64,000 nt of DNA from JAPOXK01 sp965220315 (GTDB lineage Bacteria > Chloroflexota > Dehalococcoidia > Bin125): positions 930,001 to 994,000 of the forward strand of contig CBDCPP010000001.1 of NCBI GenBank assembly GCA_965220315.1, read 5' to 3'. Below the pieces are notes generated by a model that had not been told where the DNA came from, made no database searches, and was given only the letters and a program-made list of their open reading frames with translations. Made by a program: the position numbers and the translations under genes. Positions 8,305 through 16,780 of the stretch are shown here, piece by piece. Every line of letters starts with the position of its first letter. Position 1 is the stretch's first letter.

Positions 8305-10029
8305 CTAACTGCCTAACTGGATCGTTATGGCGTTGTTACCCTCGCTGGCTTCGGCGATGAGATCTTCTGGGTCGATCACCGCCGAGAGTTGCCCTGCCCC
8401 GCTCACCACGATGTTCCCCGTCAGTGTCAGCGAGCCCTGCGAGGCAAGGAGGCCACTGAAACCGAGTTGCTCAATTGTCTCTCCGTTCAGAAGCAGGAGG
8501 ACGGTGATCGTTCCCACGTGGTCGGAGTCGCCGACATTTGCGATACGGATGATTGCCTGCCCGCTCGTGCTGATCACCAGATCTTGGGCTACCAGATCCG
8601 CTTGCACTGCCGGTTGGAAAAGCGCCGTGATCGTATTGTTCTGCTCGTCCGACTCTTCGATCGCGTTGAGGGTGTCGACCGTGAGTGTGATCTGCAGCGC
8701 CTCGGTGAGACGAATCGGCAAGATGAAGACTTGCGATCCACCGGCCGAGAGCGTGACATCCAAAGTGGTTTCGTCGATCAAGATGTTGTCCGAGCTGCGC
8801 TGCACACTCACGAGGACCGGCTGCGACTGTAGCGGCGCGTCGCCGGTGTTGGAGAGCGTGATCTCGATTGCGTTTCCCTCGCCGACGCCGATCCCTATCG
8901 GCGTAAGGTCCGGCGATCCTTCCTCGTCCGGTGGCGTCGTCTCTCCACCCACGGTAATTACGATCTGATCCGAGAAGCGGCTGCCGTTCTCGGCGAACGC
9001 GACTACTTCGAGTACGTAGAGCCCGGGCTCCGGTGGCTCAAAGAAGATCTCGACCCGGTAGAGCCCTGCGGAGAGTGCCTCCGGTGTTAGCGAGGAGAGC
9101 GACACTGTGTTCACGGACAGCTCCAACGAGGTGAGTCGCCCCACGTCTTCTGCGAGCACGCTGATAGGGATGCGAATGTCCTCTGTGAAATCGATGTCGT
9201 CGTTGTTATTCGGTGCAAGGATGGCCAGCTTGCCTTCTTCGTCTGAGGCTTCGTCCGCGGTGCTCGTGTCCGCTCGGCTCACGACCTGCACGATGATCTC
9301 CGCAGGCGCAACCGAAGTACTCCGTTCTGTGGTGCCTCTGACCAAGAGGGTCGCTGGTCCCTCTTGGCTCGGCCGCCAAATCAGTGCGGCTTGGTAGTCG
9401 CCACTCTCTCTCGGGATCGCGGCTTCCTCGGCGATGATCGTCCCGTTGATCTCGAGGATGAAACTGCGCATTGTGACTTCAGCGGGTCCGCGAACGAGCA
9501 CTATCAGGCTGGCATCCAGTGATACCTGATCGCCTGGCTGAGGGCTCAGAATCGTCACGGCAGGGCTGCTGATGAATGTGTCACTAGAGGAGGTGGGCGC
9601 TCCCGTGGCCTCGTCTTGCGGTAGATCCGCTGGGTCGACAACCTCCACTGTGATCGCTTGCTCGATTATCTCGCCGGTACTTGTCAGTGCCCGCACGAGG
9701 ATGGGAGTGCTGCCGATTCGTTCAGGCTCCCAGATCAACGCAGCTCGGTAGTCGCCGCTCTCTTCGTCTTGGACAGGGATGGCTTGGGTTACGAGCGCCT
9801 CCTCGACAAGCAACGAAACTTGGGTGACCGCGTTTTCGTCTCTCGCAATCACGCTGATTTCAGTGCTGCGGCCTAGTCCGACGAGATCGCCGTCTCGCAG
9901 CGAGATGGAGATCAAGGAGCTGTCGGCACTCCCCCCGTCGTTGATAAGCCGCCAGATAATGAGACCAGCGACGATCACGATCGTTGCCAGCAGCACAGCA
10001 ATGAGGAGAGAACCGCTCCGACTTGTCAT
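8305..10029 (-). CDS. Membrane-anchored extracellular protein with Ig-like and CARDB domains
   Basis: 574 residues. One N-terminal membrane helix (LLIAVLLATIVIVAGLIIW, about 8-26) anchors a beta-rich extracellular part. Three Ig/filamin-like repeats follow, recognisable from repeated blocks ISLRDGDLVGLG, ILSPQPGDQVSLD and ILAPNNNDDIDF, each closing with an ALIWxP or IFFEPPEPG strand. Two C-terminal CARDB-type adhesion modules come last (TPIGIGVGEGNAIEITLSN, then ADLVAQDLVIST), each ending ESDEQNN or EASEGNN. No catalytic motif is seen. It sits between glmS and dnaG, all on the minus strand, but its role is unlikely to relate to replication. Binding or cell-surface scaffold function is inference from the domain types. 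Confidence 0.75.
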   Translation of the reverse strand: MTSRSGSLLIAVLLATIVIVAGLIIWRLINDGGSADSSLISISLRDGDLVGLGRSTEISVIARDENAVTQVSLLVEEALVTQAIPVQDEESGDYRAALIWEPERIGSTPILVRALTSTGEIIEQAITVEVVDPADLPQDEATGAPTSSSDTFISSPAVTILSPQPGDQVSLDASLIVLVRGPAEVTMRSFILEINGTIIAEEAAIPRESGDYQAALIWRPSQEGPATLLVRGTTERSTSVAPAEIIVQVVSRADTSTADEASDEEGKLAILAPNNNDDIDFTEDIRIPISVLAEDVGRLTSLELSVNTVSLSSLTPEALSAGLYRVEIFFEPPEPGLYVLEVVAFAENGSRFSDQIVITVGGETTPPDEEGSPDLTPIGIGVGEGNAIEITLSNTGDAPLQSQPVLVSVQRSSDNILIDETTLDVTLSAGGSQVFILPIRLTEALQITLTVDTLNAIEESDEQNNTITALFQPAVQADLVAQDLVISTSGQAIIRIANVGDSDHVGTITVLLLLNGETIEQLGFSGLLASQGSLTLTGNIVVSGAGQLSAVIDPEDLIAEASEGNNAITIQLGS

Positions 10030-10251
10030 AATATTCTATCCACGCTACTGCGCTGGCCGAGCTGCTTGGGCTGGGGCGGCAGGCCAGTTATCAAGCGCCG
10101 CCGCCGATTCCGGAGTTCCCGAGGAGCAGGGCGCCGCTTATAGGATGGCGAGTTCGGTCAATCATATCTGGCGGCGAGGTACTGCCCAAGGCTTGGCCGT
10201 CGAGGGATGGGTGGTGGGGTAGACCAACCGCGATGATGCACGAGCCGATGC

Positions 10252-12099
10252 TTACTCGACGGTGACCGTCTTGGCCAGGTGGCGTGGCTGGTCTATGTCG
10301 GCGCCTCGGGCGAGTGCGAGGTGGTACGCAATGAGCTGTGCGGAGATCGATGTGGCAAGTGGCGCCACCAAGGGATCGATCTCGGGCACCGGCACGAAGA
10401 ACTCGACACACTCAGCCAACTGCTCGTCGCCTTCGCTCCCGATGGCGAAGACGGCACCGCCCCGCGCCTGCACCTGCTGAATATTGCTAACGAGCTTCTC
10501 ATAGAGGATGTCCCGCAGCGCGATCGCGACTACTGGTACCCGGCGGTCGATCAGCGCGATCGGTCCGTGTTTGAGTTCGCCCGCTGGGTAACCTTCAGCG
10601 TGGATGTAGGAGATTTCCTTGCACTTGAGCGCTCCCTCCATTGCTATGGGGTATTGGATTCCCCGAGCGATGTAGAGCATGTGTTCCGCTTCCGCGAAGC
10701 GCGCAGCGAGTGTTTCATACGTTTCGCGCTGTCCTAACATCCGATCGACGATGTTCGGGGCGGCCAACAGGCATTCGAGCGCATGCTCGGCGGTTGATCT
10801 ATCCAAGTGGCCACGCGCGATGCCGATACGGCAGGCCAGCAAATAGAGCGCCGCCAACGAGGCGGTGAAACACTTCGTGGATGCAACCCCGATCTCGGGT
10901 CCGCAACGTAGGTAGATTGCTGCCCCATTGGTGATCCGAGTCGACTGGGCCCCTTCGACGTTACAGACTGTTACTTGTGGTGCCTTCCAGGTTTCGGCGA
11001 CGTGCTGCATCGCGGCGAGGGTATCGACGGTTTCCCCCGACTGGCTGATCGATACGACTAACGTCTCCGGTCCTAGCAACGGCTCCCGAGATCGGAACTC
11101 GGAGGCATTGTCGAAGTCGGCGGGAATGCCTGCCAGCCGCTCCATGTAGGTGCGGCCGATCATCGCTGCATGCAGCGAACTCCCCATCCCAACGATGAGC
11201 ACCCGGCGTAGCGCCTGCAATGCCGCGTCGGCCATTGGGAGGTCTGCTAGCTCCACAGAAGGGGGATCGATGCGCGCCCGGCCCCTGATCGTGTCGGAGA
11301 GGGTACGTGGCTGTTCCATGATCTCTTTGAGCATGAAGTGCCGGTAAGGCCCCTTCATCGCGGCCACGGAATCCAGGTCGATCTGTAGCGGCTCGAACGG
11401 CACGATCGCGCCGGTTCGGTCCCAGATCCGGGCCCCTTCGGCCGTGATGGCCGCGATCTCGCCGTCGTCTAGGTGGCGGATCCGTGTTGTATGTGGAAGC
11501 AGAGCGGGTAGGTCACTCGCGACGAACATCTCGCTCTCGCCGAAGCCGATGACGACGCCTCCTGCATGGCCGCTGCGTGCCACGTACAGCTTGTCGGGTT
11601 GGTCTTGGGTAAGCGCCACGATAGCGTTGCCGCCGCGCAGGACGGCCATCGTGCGGCGCAGTGCGGTGAGAAAGTCGCTCCCCTCTTTTCGATAGAGGCT
11701 GATCAGTTGTGGGATTACTTCCGTGTCGGTCTGCGTGACGGTCTTGATCCCGGATCTTTTCAGGCGCGATCGTAATTCCCGGAAGTTCTCCACAATCCCG
11801 TTGTGCACTACGGCAACATCGCCAGAGTTCGACGTATGCGGATGTGCGTTGCGATCGGTCACTTCACCGTGGGTAGCCCAGCGAGTGTGGCCCAATCCGA
11901 CGCAGCCGTCCGGCGGCTCCTCAATGGAGGCGGTGAGATCGGCCAACTTACCGGCTCGCTTGCGTACTGCGAATACGCCGGCGCGGTTGAGTACGGCGAT
12001 GCCACTACTGTCGTAGCCGCGATACTCCAAGCGCTGCAGGCCCTCAAGGAGGATAGGGCCCGCTGCTTGTGAGCCCACGTATCCGACGATTCCGCACAC
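10252..12099 (-). CDS. glmS: Glutamine-fructose-6-phosphate aminotransferase (isomerizing)
   Basis: First committed step of UDP-GlcNAc synthesis: fructose-6-phosphate plus glutamine gives glucosamine-6-phosphate. 615 residues, normal for the family. MCGIVGYVG exposes Cys2, the glutaminase nucleophile; GHTRWATHG and HNGIVEN belong to the class II amidotransferase domain (1-230). Two SIS domains follow, with SISQSGETVDTLAA in the first, and the C-terminus ends in the conserved AKTVTVE. No glmS ribozyme core is recognisable in the 15-base gap before the start. glmU, the later enzyme of the pathway, is at the far end of the same co-directional run. Confidence 0.97.
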   Translation of the reverse strand: MCGIVGYVGSQAAGPILLEGLQRLEYRGYDSSGIAVLNRAGVFAVRKRAGKLADLTASIEEPPDGCVGLGHTRWATHGEVTDRNAHPHTSNSGDVAVVHNGIVENFRELRSRLKRSGIKTVTQTDTEVIPQLISLYRKEGSDFLTALRRTMAVLRGGNAIVALTQDQPDKLYVARSGHAGGVVIGFGESEMFVASDLPALLPHTTRIRHLDDGEIAAITAEGARIWDRTGAIVPFEPLQIDLDSVAAMKGPYRHFMLKEIMEQPRTLSDTIRGRARIDPPSVELADLPMADAALQALRRVLIVGMGSSLHAAMIGRTYMERLAGIPADFDNASEFRSREPLLGPETLVVSISQSGETVDTLAAMQHVAETWKAPQVTVCNVEGAQSTRITNGAAIYLRCGPEIGVASTKCFTASLAALYLLACRIGIARGHLDRSTAEHALECLLAAPNIVDRMLGQRETYETLAARFAEAEHMLYIARGIQYPIAMEGALKCKEISYIHAEGYPAGELKHGPIALIDRRVPVVAIALRDILYEKLVSNIQQVQARGGAVFAIGSEGDEQLAECVEFFVPVPEIDPLVAPLATSISAQLIAYHLALARGADIDQPRHLAKTVTVE

Positions 12100-12114
12100 G
12101 AGGGGTGCCGCTCT

Positions 12115-13515
12115 CTACCCCGCGATCGTCCAAGCGCGGCCGTTCGACCTCACTGCTCGGGTTGCGGGCGGGCGGTGATCGGCCGAAGCGGTGACCCACT
12201 CTACGATCTCGCTCGTGGTATAAGCAAAGGCGATGGGCCGCTCCAGCGCTGCGCTGAGCCGGGCCGGTGTCTCATCATCCAAGAAGCGCTGTCCGAAATA
12301 ATCCAGGCTCGCTCTTGGAAGGAAGATGTACTCGCCCAGTTCATGGGCTCGCAGCTGCTCGATGATCGCGCTACCGGGCAGCAGCCCTGAGACATTGATA
12401 CGTGGCCCAAACAGTGAGTTTTCGATCGGCACAACGTCGATTCGTGCGCCGACCAGCGATTCCACCTCCATCAGCGCCGTCCGCAGCGTCGGGGCGATTA
12501 GGGTGCCACACGCGACCGTCACGTGCTTCAAGGCAGGTGAACTGCTCTCTTTTCTCCGTTTCAAGCGGTGCCGGGTCATGGCCCAGTCATCTAGGAGCGT
12601 GCGCACCATACCGATTCCGTTCTCCCACTGGGCGAAATCTCCGTAACTCGCCGCTCCTGGAATCCGCGCGCGCGCTTGTAGATAGAACTCATCTGCCGGG
12701 AAGACGGTCACGGCGTCGCGCTGTGCCCGTGCCACGCGCTGCCAACGGCGCACCTGTCGCAGGAGGACCCGCGTCTCTTTGACGGTGTGCGCCCGCATCC
12801 CGGGATGACGCATGCGCACGTCGGCCTCCAGGCTGGATCCGACTGGGACCACCGCGATTGTCTGTACGCTCGGTAGTTCCAGGAGGTCACCGATGGTGCG
12901 GTCGAGCGCCGCCCCGTCGTTCACGCTGGGGCAGAGCACGACTTGTGTATGCACCTGGATCCCGAGTTGGCTCAGCCGCCGCAGTTGTTCCACGATGTCT
13001 GGCGCGTTCGGGTTACCCAGCAGCTCGCGGCGTAGTGCCAACTCCGTTGCGTGGACCGAGACGTTGAGCGGGCTCATGCGCTGCTCGGCGATCCGCTCCC
13101 AGTCAGCCTCTGTCAGGTTGGTGAGAGTGACGAAGTTTCCGTGCAATAACGAGAGCCGGTAATCGTCATCCTTGATGTAAAGCGTCCGACGCAACCCTTT
13201 GGGTAGGCCTTTAAGGAAACAGAAGAAACACTTGTTGTTGCAGATCTGTGTTGAGTCGAAGGCGTCGTCGGCGAATTCGATCCCTAGCGATTCGTCCGGT
13301 TCTTTCGTGAACTCAACGTATTCCTGCTCGTGCTCTCGTTCCACCGTCAGCTCGACGACGGACTCGGCCGTCTCGAAGCGATAGTCGATCTGATCCCGCA
13401 GCTTGGTCTGGTTTGCCGCTACGACGCGGTCGCCTGGGCGCAAGCCTGCTTCTTCGGCCAGGCTGCCTGGCGCTACGGCGGCGATGCGCCCGCGTTGTGA
13501 GGGGGAGTCGGCCAT
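12115..13515 (-). CDS. DUF512 / PDZ radical-SAM-like Fe-S oxidoreductase
   Basis: Putative radical-SAM-like Fe-S protein of unknown substrate, widespread in Gram-positives and Chloroflexota. About 466 residues. Residues about 8-65 are a PDZ-like fold (VAPGSLAEEAGLRPGDRVV). The cluster motif is CNNKCFFCFLKG, a CxxxCxxC pattern. A TIM-barrel-like middle and the C-terminal DUF512 region (VACGTLIAPTL, NSLFGPRINVSGLL) complete it. ATG at 13515 gives the family's usual N-terminus ahead of the PDZ; longer in-frame extensions run into ispH and are rejected. It ends 15 bases before glmS starts. Function is not assigned. Confidence 0.85.
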   Translation of the reverse strand: MADSPSQRGRIAAVAPGSLAEEAGLRPGDRVVAANQTKLRDQIDYRFETAESVVELTVEREHEQEYVEFTKEPDESLGIEFADDAFDSTQICNNKCFFCFLKGLPKGLRRTLYIKDDDYRLSLLHGNFVTLTNLTEADWERIAEQRMSPLNVSVHATELALRRELLGNPNAPDIVEQLRRLSQLGIQVHTQVVLCPSVNDGAALDRTIGDLLELPSVQTIAVVPVGSSLEADVRMRHPGMRAHTVKETRVLLRQVRRWQRVARAQRDAVTVFPADEFYLQARARIPGAASYGDFAQWENGIGMVRTLLDDWAMTRHRLKRRKESSSPALKHVTVACGTLIAPTLRTALMEVESLVGARIDVVPIENSLFGPRINVSGLLPGSAIIEQLRAHELGEYIFLPRASLDYFGQRFLDDETPARLSAALERPIAFAYTTSEIVEWVTASADHRPPATRAVRSNGRAWTIAG

Positions 13516-13532
13516 GGGTAGCCGGTCGGCTC

Positions 13533-14399
13533 TCAGTTGATGTGGCCGATCGCCTCGATCCGCTTGACTACTTCGTCGATCGAGAAGTCCGGTGTCGATG
13601 CACCGGCCGTCACGCCGACGGTTTCGAAGCCGTCGAACCACTCACCTTCCAACTCCGCCGCAGTCTCCACGTGGTAGGTGGTAACGCCGTTGGCGCGACT
13701 CAGCTCGGCCAGGTGCCGGGTGTTCGCGCTGTTGTGACCGCCGACCACGATCATCAGGTCCACTTCGCTAGCGAGATCGCGTGTCGCCGCTTGCTGTGAG
13801 GTCGTTGCGTTGCACAGCACATTGACTACGCGCAGATCGGTGATCTGGTCGATCCGTGCGGCCATGAGGTTACCGACGAAGCGAGCAAACCGCTCCGGCG
13901 TGTGGGTCGTTTGGGAAATCACGCCTACTTTACTGGGCAGCACGGGAGGCAGGCCTTCCAAATCCTCCGAGGGCACTACGATCCCCCGCCCTTTGGTCCA
14001 TCCCATGACCCCTTTGACCTCAGGGTGATCAGGGTCGCCGAAGATGATGACCGTGAAGCCTGCTTGGGCGAGGTGCTTGGCCGCCCGCTGTGACCGCACG
14101 ACGAATTGGCACGTCGTGTCGATCACCTGATGGCCTTCGTGCTTGATCTCATCGATCATGTCTTCACCGACGCCGTGCGCGGTGATCGCGACCGTGTCGG
14201 TAGGCACGCCCTCCGTCGTCCGATGCTCGTTATTGTAGATCCCTACCTTCTCCAGTTGCTGCACTACTTGAGGGTTGTGGACCACCATCCCCAGCGTCGT
14301 CACCTCACGGCCTTCCGCCGCCGCTTCTTTCATCATGTCCACGGCACGGCGCACACCGAAACAGAACCCCATGTCGCGCGACCGAACGATCTTCATCAC
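13533..14399 (-). CDS. ispH: 4-hydroxy-3-methylbut-2-enyl diphosphate reductase
   Basis: Last step of the MEP isoprenoid pathway: reductive dehydroxylation of HMBPP to IPP and DMAPP on a [4Fe-4S] cluster. 288 residues. Cluster cysteines are in GFCFGVRRAVD, the DTTCQFV stretch and NVLCNATTSQQ. The proton-donor Glu region is represented by ITAHGVGEDM and the HNPQVV motif; TTHTPERF lies in the centre and the C-terminal GASTPDFSIDEV is typical. The start overlaps the plsC stop by four bases (ATGA), so it is coupled to cmk-plsC upstream, a gene order also seen in other Chloroflexota by my recollection. Cytosolic. Only this MEP enzyme is present in the window. Confidence 0.97.
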   Translation of the reverse strand: MMKIVRSRDMGFCFGVRRAVDMMKEAAAEGREVTTLGMVVHNPQVVQQLEKVGIYNNEHRTTEGVPTDTVAITAHGVGEDMIDEIKHEGHQVIDTTCQFVVRSQRAAKHLAQAGFTVIIFGDPDHPEVKGVMGWTKGRGIVVPSEDLEGLPPVLPSKVGVISQTTHTPERFARFVGNLMAARIDQITDLRVVNVLCNATTSQQAATRDLASEVDLMIVVGGHNSANTRHLAELSRANGVTTYHVETAAELEGEWFDGFETVGVTAGASTPDFSIDEVVKRIEAIGHIN

Positions 14400-15202
14400 G
14401 CCCTCGATTCTGTGACGATGGCCTCAGTCGGGCCATCAATACTGGCTTTGGTCGGCAGGTCGCGGAAGCGCTCTAAGTAGACTCCACGATAGTGGGCCGG
14501 TAGACGCGCGGCAATTTCTCGCATGATGCGCTCCGAGGCCGCTTCGATATCTGTGCGGCGTGCTCTTCCCTTGTGATTGAATTGGAAGGGCTTACCGAAG
14601 ATCACCCGCACCTTCGGCTGGCGAAAGCTGCTGAATGGACCCTTGCGGAAGGCTTCGCTGCCCGTGATTGCGACCGGTACCACCGGTGCGTTCGAGCGCA
14701 GTGCGATTAACGCTGTGCCGGGATGCGCCTCGATCAATGCGCCCGTCTCGGAGCGATGCCCCTCCGGGAACATCCCGACGATCTCGCCCGCTGCCAGTAG
14801 CGCCTCCGCCTCCCGCAGCGCTCCGAGGTCACGATCGAACCGGCGGACGGGAAACGTTCCAGCGAGCGCGAAGAGAAAGCCCAGCACTGGCTTCCGGAAC
14901 AACTCGATCTTACCCATGTAGCGCACCCAGCGTGGGAGCAGGATGCCGGTCAGGATCGACGGGTCTGCCGACGAGAGGTGATTGGACGCAAACAGCCAGC
15001 CCCCACCCTTGGGCAGATGTTCTATGCCGATCACCTCTAACCGCGCTCCTAACCGGAAGTACCAGCGGCAGGCCAGCACGCACCCGTAGTAGCAGGGCCA
15101 CCATGGATTCGGCATGGCGGGCATCTCGACTCGCAGTAACGACTTCGATTCGCCGATCGTCGCCCGCAAGCATGTCCGACGTATCGTGAGCCAGGGGCTC
15201 AC
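14396..15202 (-). CDS. plsC: 1-acyl-sn-glycerol-3-phosphate acyltransferase (PlsC-like)
   Basis: Membrane-associated acyltransferase for the second acyl transfer in phosphatidate synthesis. 268 residues. The catalytic HX4D motif is His75-LSSA-Asp80 (NHLSSAD) and the glycerophosphate-binding motif is FPEGHRS near residue 153. VVPVAITGSEAF near residue 180 is the usual fourth block. A hydrophobic stretch at about 90-112 includes ILTGILLPRWV. The GTG start is supported by its GTGA overlap with the cmk stop, though ATG at residues 27 or 30 could also serve. Member of a coupled cmk-plsC-ispH string. Acyl-donor type cannot be told from sequence. Confidence 0.9.
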   Translation of the reverse strand: MSPWLTIRRTCLRATIGESKSLLRVEMPAMPNPWWPCYYGCVLACRWYFRLGARLEVIGIEHLPKGGGWLFASNHLSSADPSILTGILLPRWVRYMGKIELFRKPVLGFLFALAGTFPVRRFDRDLGALREAEALLAAGEIVGMFPEGHRSETGALIEAHPGTALIALRSNAPVVPVAITGSEAFRKGPFSSFRQPKVRVIFGKPFQFNHKGRARRTDIEAASERIMREIAARLPAHYRGVYLERFRDLPTKASIDGPTEAIVTESRA

Positions 15203-15912
15203 AGCAAGACCTCATCTGGCAGCTTGCGCGCTGCAATCCGTAGTGCTGCCTCCACAGTTTCTTCGATGCTCATGTCATTCGTGTTAAGGCGGTCGGCGTT
15301 GTCCGCCGCGCGCAGCGGCGAATCGTTCCGTTCCTCGTCGCGCCGATCACGGCTGGCCAATTCCGTGAGCACGGACGTCTCTTCCACAGTCGCGCCGTTG
15401 GCCCGCTGTTCCGCTGCCCGTCGCTGCGCCCGCACCTTTGGCGACGCCTCCAAATAGATCTTCACGACGGCATCCTTGACGACCACTGTCCCGATGTCTC
15501 GGCCCATCATTACGATTCGGCCCTGCTGTGCTTGTTCCCGCTGTAGCTGTACCATCCGCCGTCGCACGCCCGGAACCGCTGCGACTATCGACACGCTCGC
15601 CTCAACGTGGGAGGAACGCAGGTGAGGAGTCGCGTCCAATTCATCGACGATGATCGTCGCGCTCTCGTTGCTTTCGAATGGTGGCGGCCTTACATCAAGT
15701 GCTGTCTCCTCCGCCAATCGTTTCAGCGCTGTGTTGTCCTGCAGATCGACGCCGCGCTCAAGGGCCAGCCACGTCAGGGCGCGGTACATCACGCCGGTGT
15801 CGAGGGCGCGCCAGCCGAGCCGTTCGGCCAGCCGTCGCCCCAGTACGGTTTTCCCCGACGCCACTGGCCCGTCGATCGCGATCACGTTCAGGGGAGCGGT
15901 GTCTGACATCAC
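15199..15912 (-). CDS. cmk: (d)CMP kinase
   Basis: Phosphorylates CMP and dCMP to diphosphates in pyrimidine salvage and nucleotide supply. 237 residues, standard for the family. Walker A is DGPVASGKTVLGRRLA near residue 15; LDTGVMYRALTW is the CMP-binding block; MGRDIGTVV and the lid RRAAEQRANG follow, and SPLRAADNADRLNT near residue 205 is the typical C-terminal signature. The first gene of a coupled set: its TGA overlaps the plsC GTG, and plsC in turn overlaps ispH. A second ATG three bases in gives MSDTAPL and cannot be excluded as the start. Cytosolic. Confidence 0.95.
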   Translation of the reverse strand: MMSDTAPLNVIAIDGPVASGKTVLGRRLAERLGWRALDTGVMYRALTWLALERGVDLQDNTALKRLAEETALDVRPPPFESNESATIIVDELDATPHLRSSHVEASVSIVAAVPGVRRRMVQLQREQAQQGRIVMMGRDIGTVVVKDAVVKIYLEASPKVRAQRRAAEQRANGATVEETSVLTELASRDRRDEERNDSPLRAADNADRLNTNDMSIEETVEAALRIAARKLPDEVLL

Positions 15913-15949
15913 AATGGATTATAGGGTTGAGGTTGCTACGAGCAGCCGG

Positions 15950-16780
15950 TCAACTTTGGTGCGTGCTTGATGGGTTCATCTGTTTCGCTTCTTGTCGCTT
16001 GCCCCGATGTCGGAGCAGGCGGACCTCCCGATCCGTCAGTGGACGCACTGCGCTTGGCTCTAAGTCCCGCAGACGGATCGGGCCGAACCGCACCCGGATC
16101 AGGCGTCGCACCGGATGCCCGACGGCTGCGCAGATCTGGCGTACCTCGTGCTTGCGTCCGCGCCGCAGCGTTAAGACTAACCAGGAAGACCCTTCGCCTG
16201 TTCGGTGCGAGCGTTTCGGTTTAGCGGAGGCCGTGCTGCCATCCGGCAAGGTGACCCCGGCAAAGATCGCGTCGAGGCTGGCGTCCGAGATACGCCCTTC
16301 GACCTCTACTAGGTACTCGCGAGGTACTTCTCCGCTTGGGTGAAGCAGAGCCGTGACGAGTGGCCCGTCATTGGTGAGCAGCAGGAGCCCCTCGCTGTCG
16401 TAGTCCAACCGTCCTACTGGTACGCAGCGGCCCGAGCTTTCGGGTAAGAGATCGATTACCGTGCGCCGTCCCCGGTCGTCTTCCGCACTTGACAACACCC
16501 CGCGAGGCTTGTGTAGCGCGTAGTAGCGCAGCGGTTCCGAAGCTCCCACGAGGTTTCCATCCAGTAGGATCGTGTCTCGGGGGAGGTCTACTCGTCGGCC
16601 CGCATCGCGCACCACTTCGCCGTTGACGCTAACGCGTCCTGCCGCGACTAACTTTGCGGCGGTGCGTCGGGATGCGATTCCCGCCCGCGCCAAGATGACC
16701 TGTAGTCGTGCTCGTTCGGGAGTTGCTCCGTGTGGTTCGCCAGTTGTTGATGCCTGGTCAGGCACGAATGCGCGTTCCAC
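15950..16780 (-). CDS. rluB: RluB/RsuA-family 23S/16S rRNA pseudouridine synthase
   Basis: Isomerises a specific uridine to pseudouridine in ribosomal RNA. 276 residues: an N-terminal S4-like RNA-binding domain (LQVILARAGIASRRTAAKLV, about 26-75), then the catalytic domain with the motif GRLDYDSEGLLLLTNDG carrying the catalytic Asp, LHKPRGVLSS before it, and GRKHEVRQICAAVGHPV behind it. A short basic tail ends the protein. The GTG start overlaps the end of the upstream lamin-tail gene by 23 bases; a second GTG 15 bases downstream is possible. RluB rather than RsuA is preferred by general layout only, so the exact target site is uncertain. Confidence 0.87.
   Translation of the reverse strand: MERAFVPDQASTTGEPHGATPERARLQVILARAGIASRRTAAKLVAAGRVSVNGEVVRDAGRRVDLPRDTILLDGNLVGASEPLRYYALHKPRGVLSSAEDDRGRRTVIDLLPESSGRCVPVGRLDYDSEGLLLLTNDGPLVTALLHPSGEVPREYLVEVEGRISDASLDAIFAGVTLPDGSTASAKPKRSHRTGEGSSWLVLTLRRGRKHEVRQICAAVGHPVRRLIRVRFGPIRLRDLEPSAVRPLTDREVRLLRHRGKRQEAKQMNPSSTHQS

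Noticed and set aside
10030..10251. Promoter TTGACC with TATAAG in the glmS/CARDB gap
   Set aside because: The spacer is only 13 bases, too short for a normal sigma-70 promoter.
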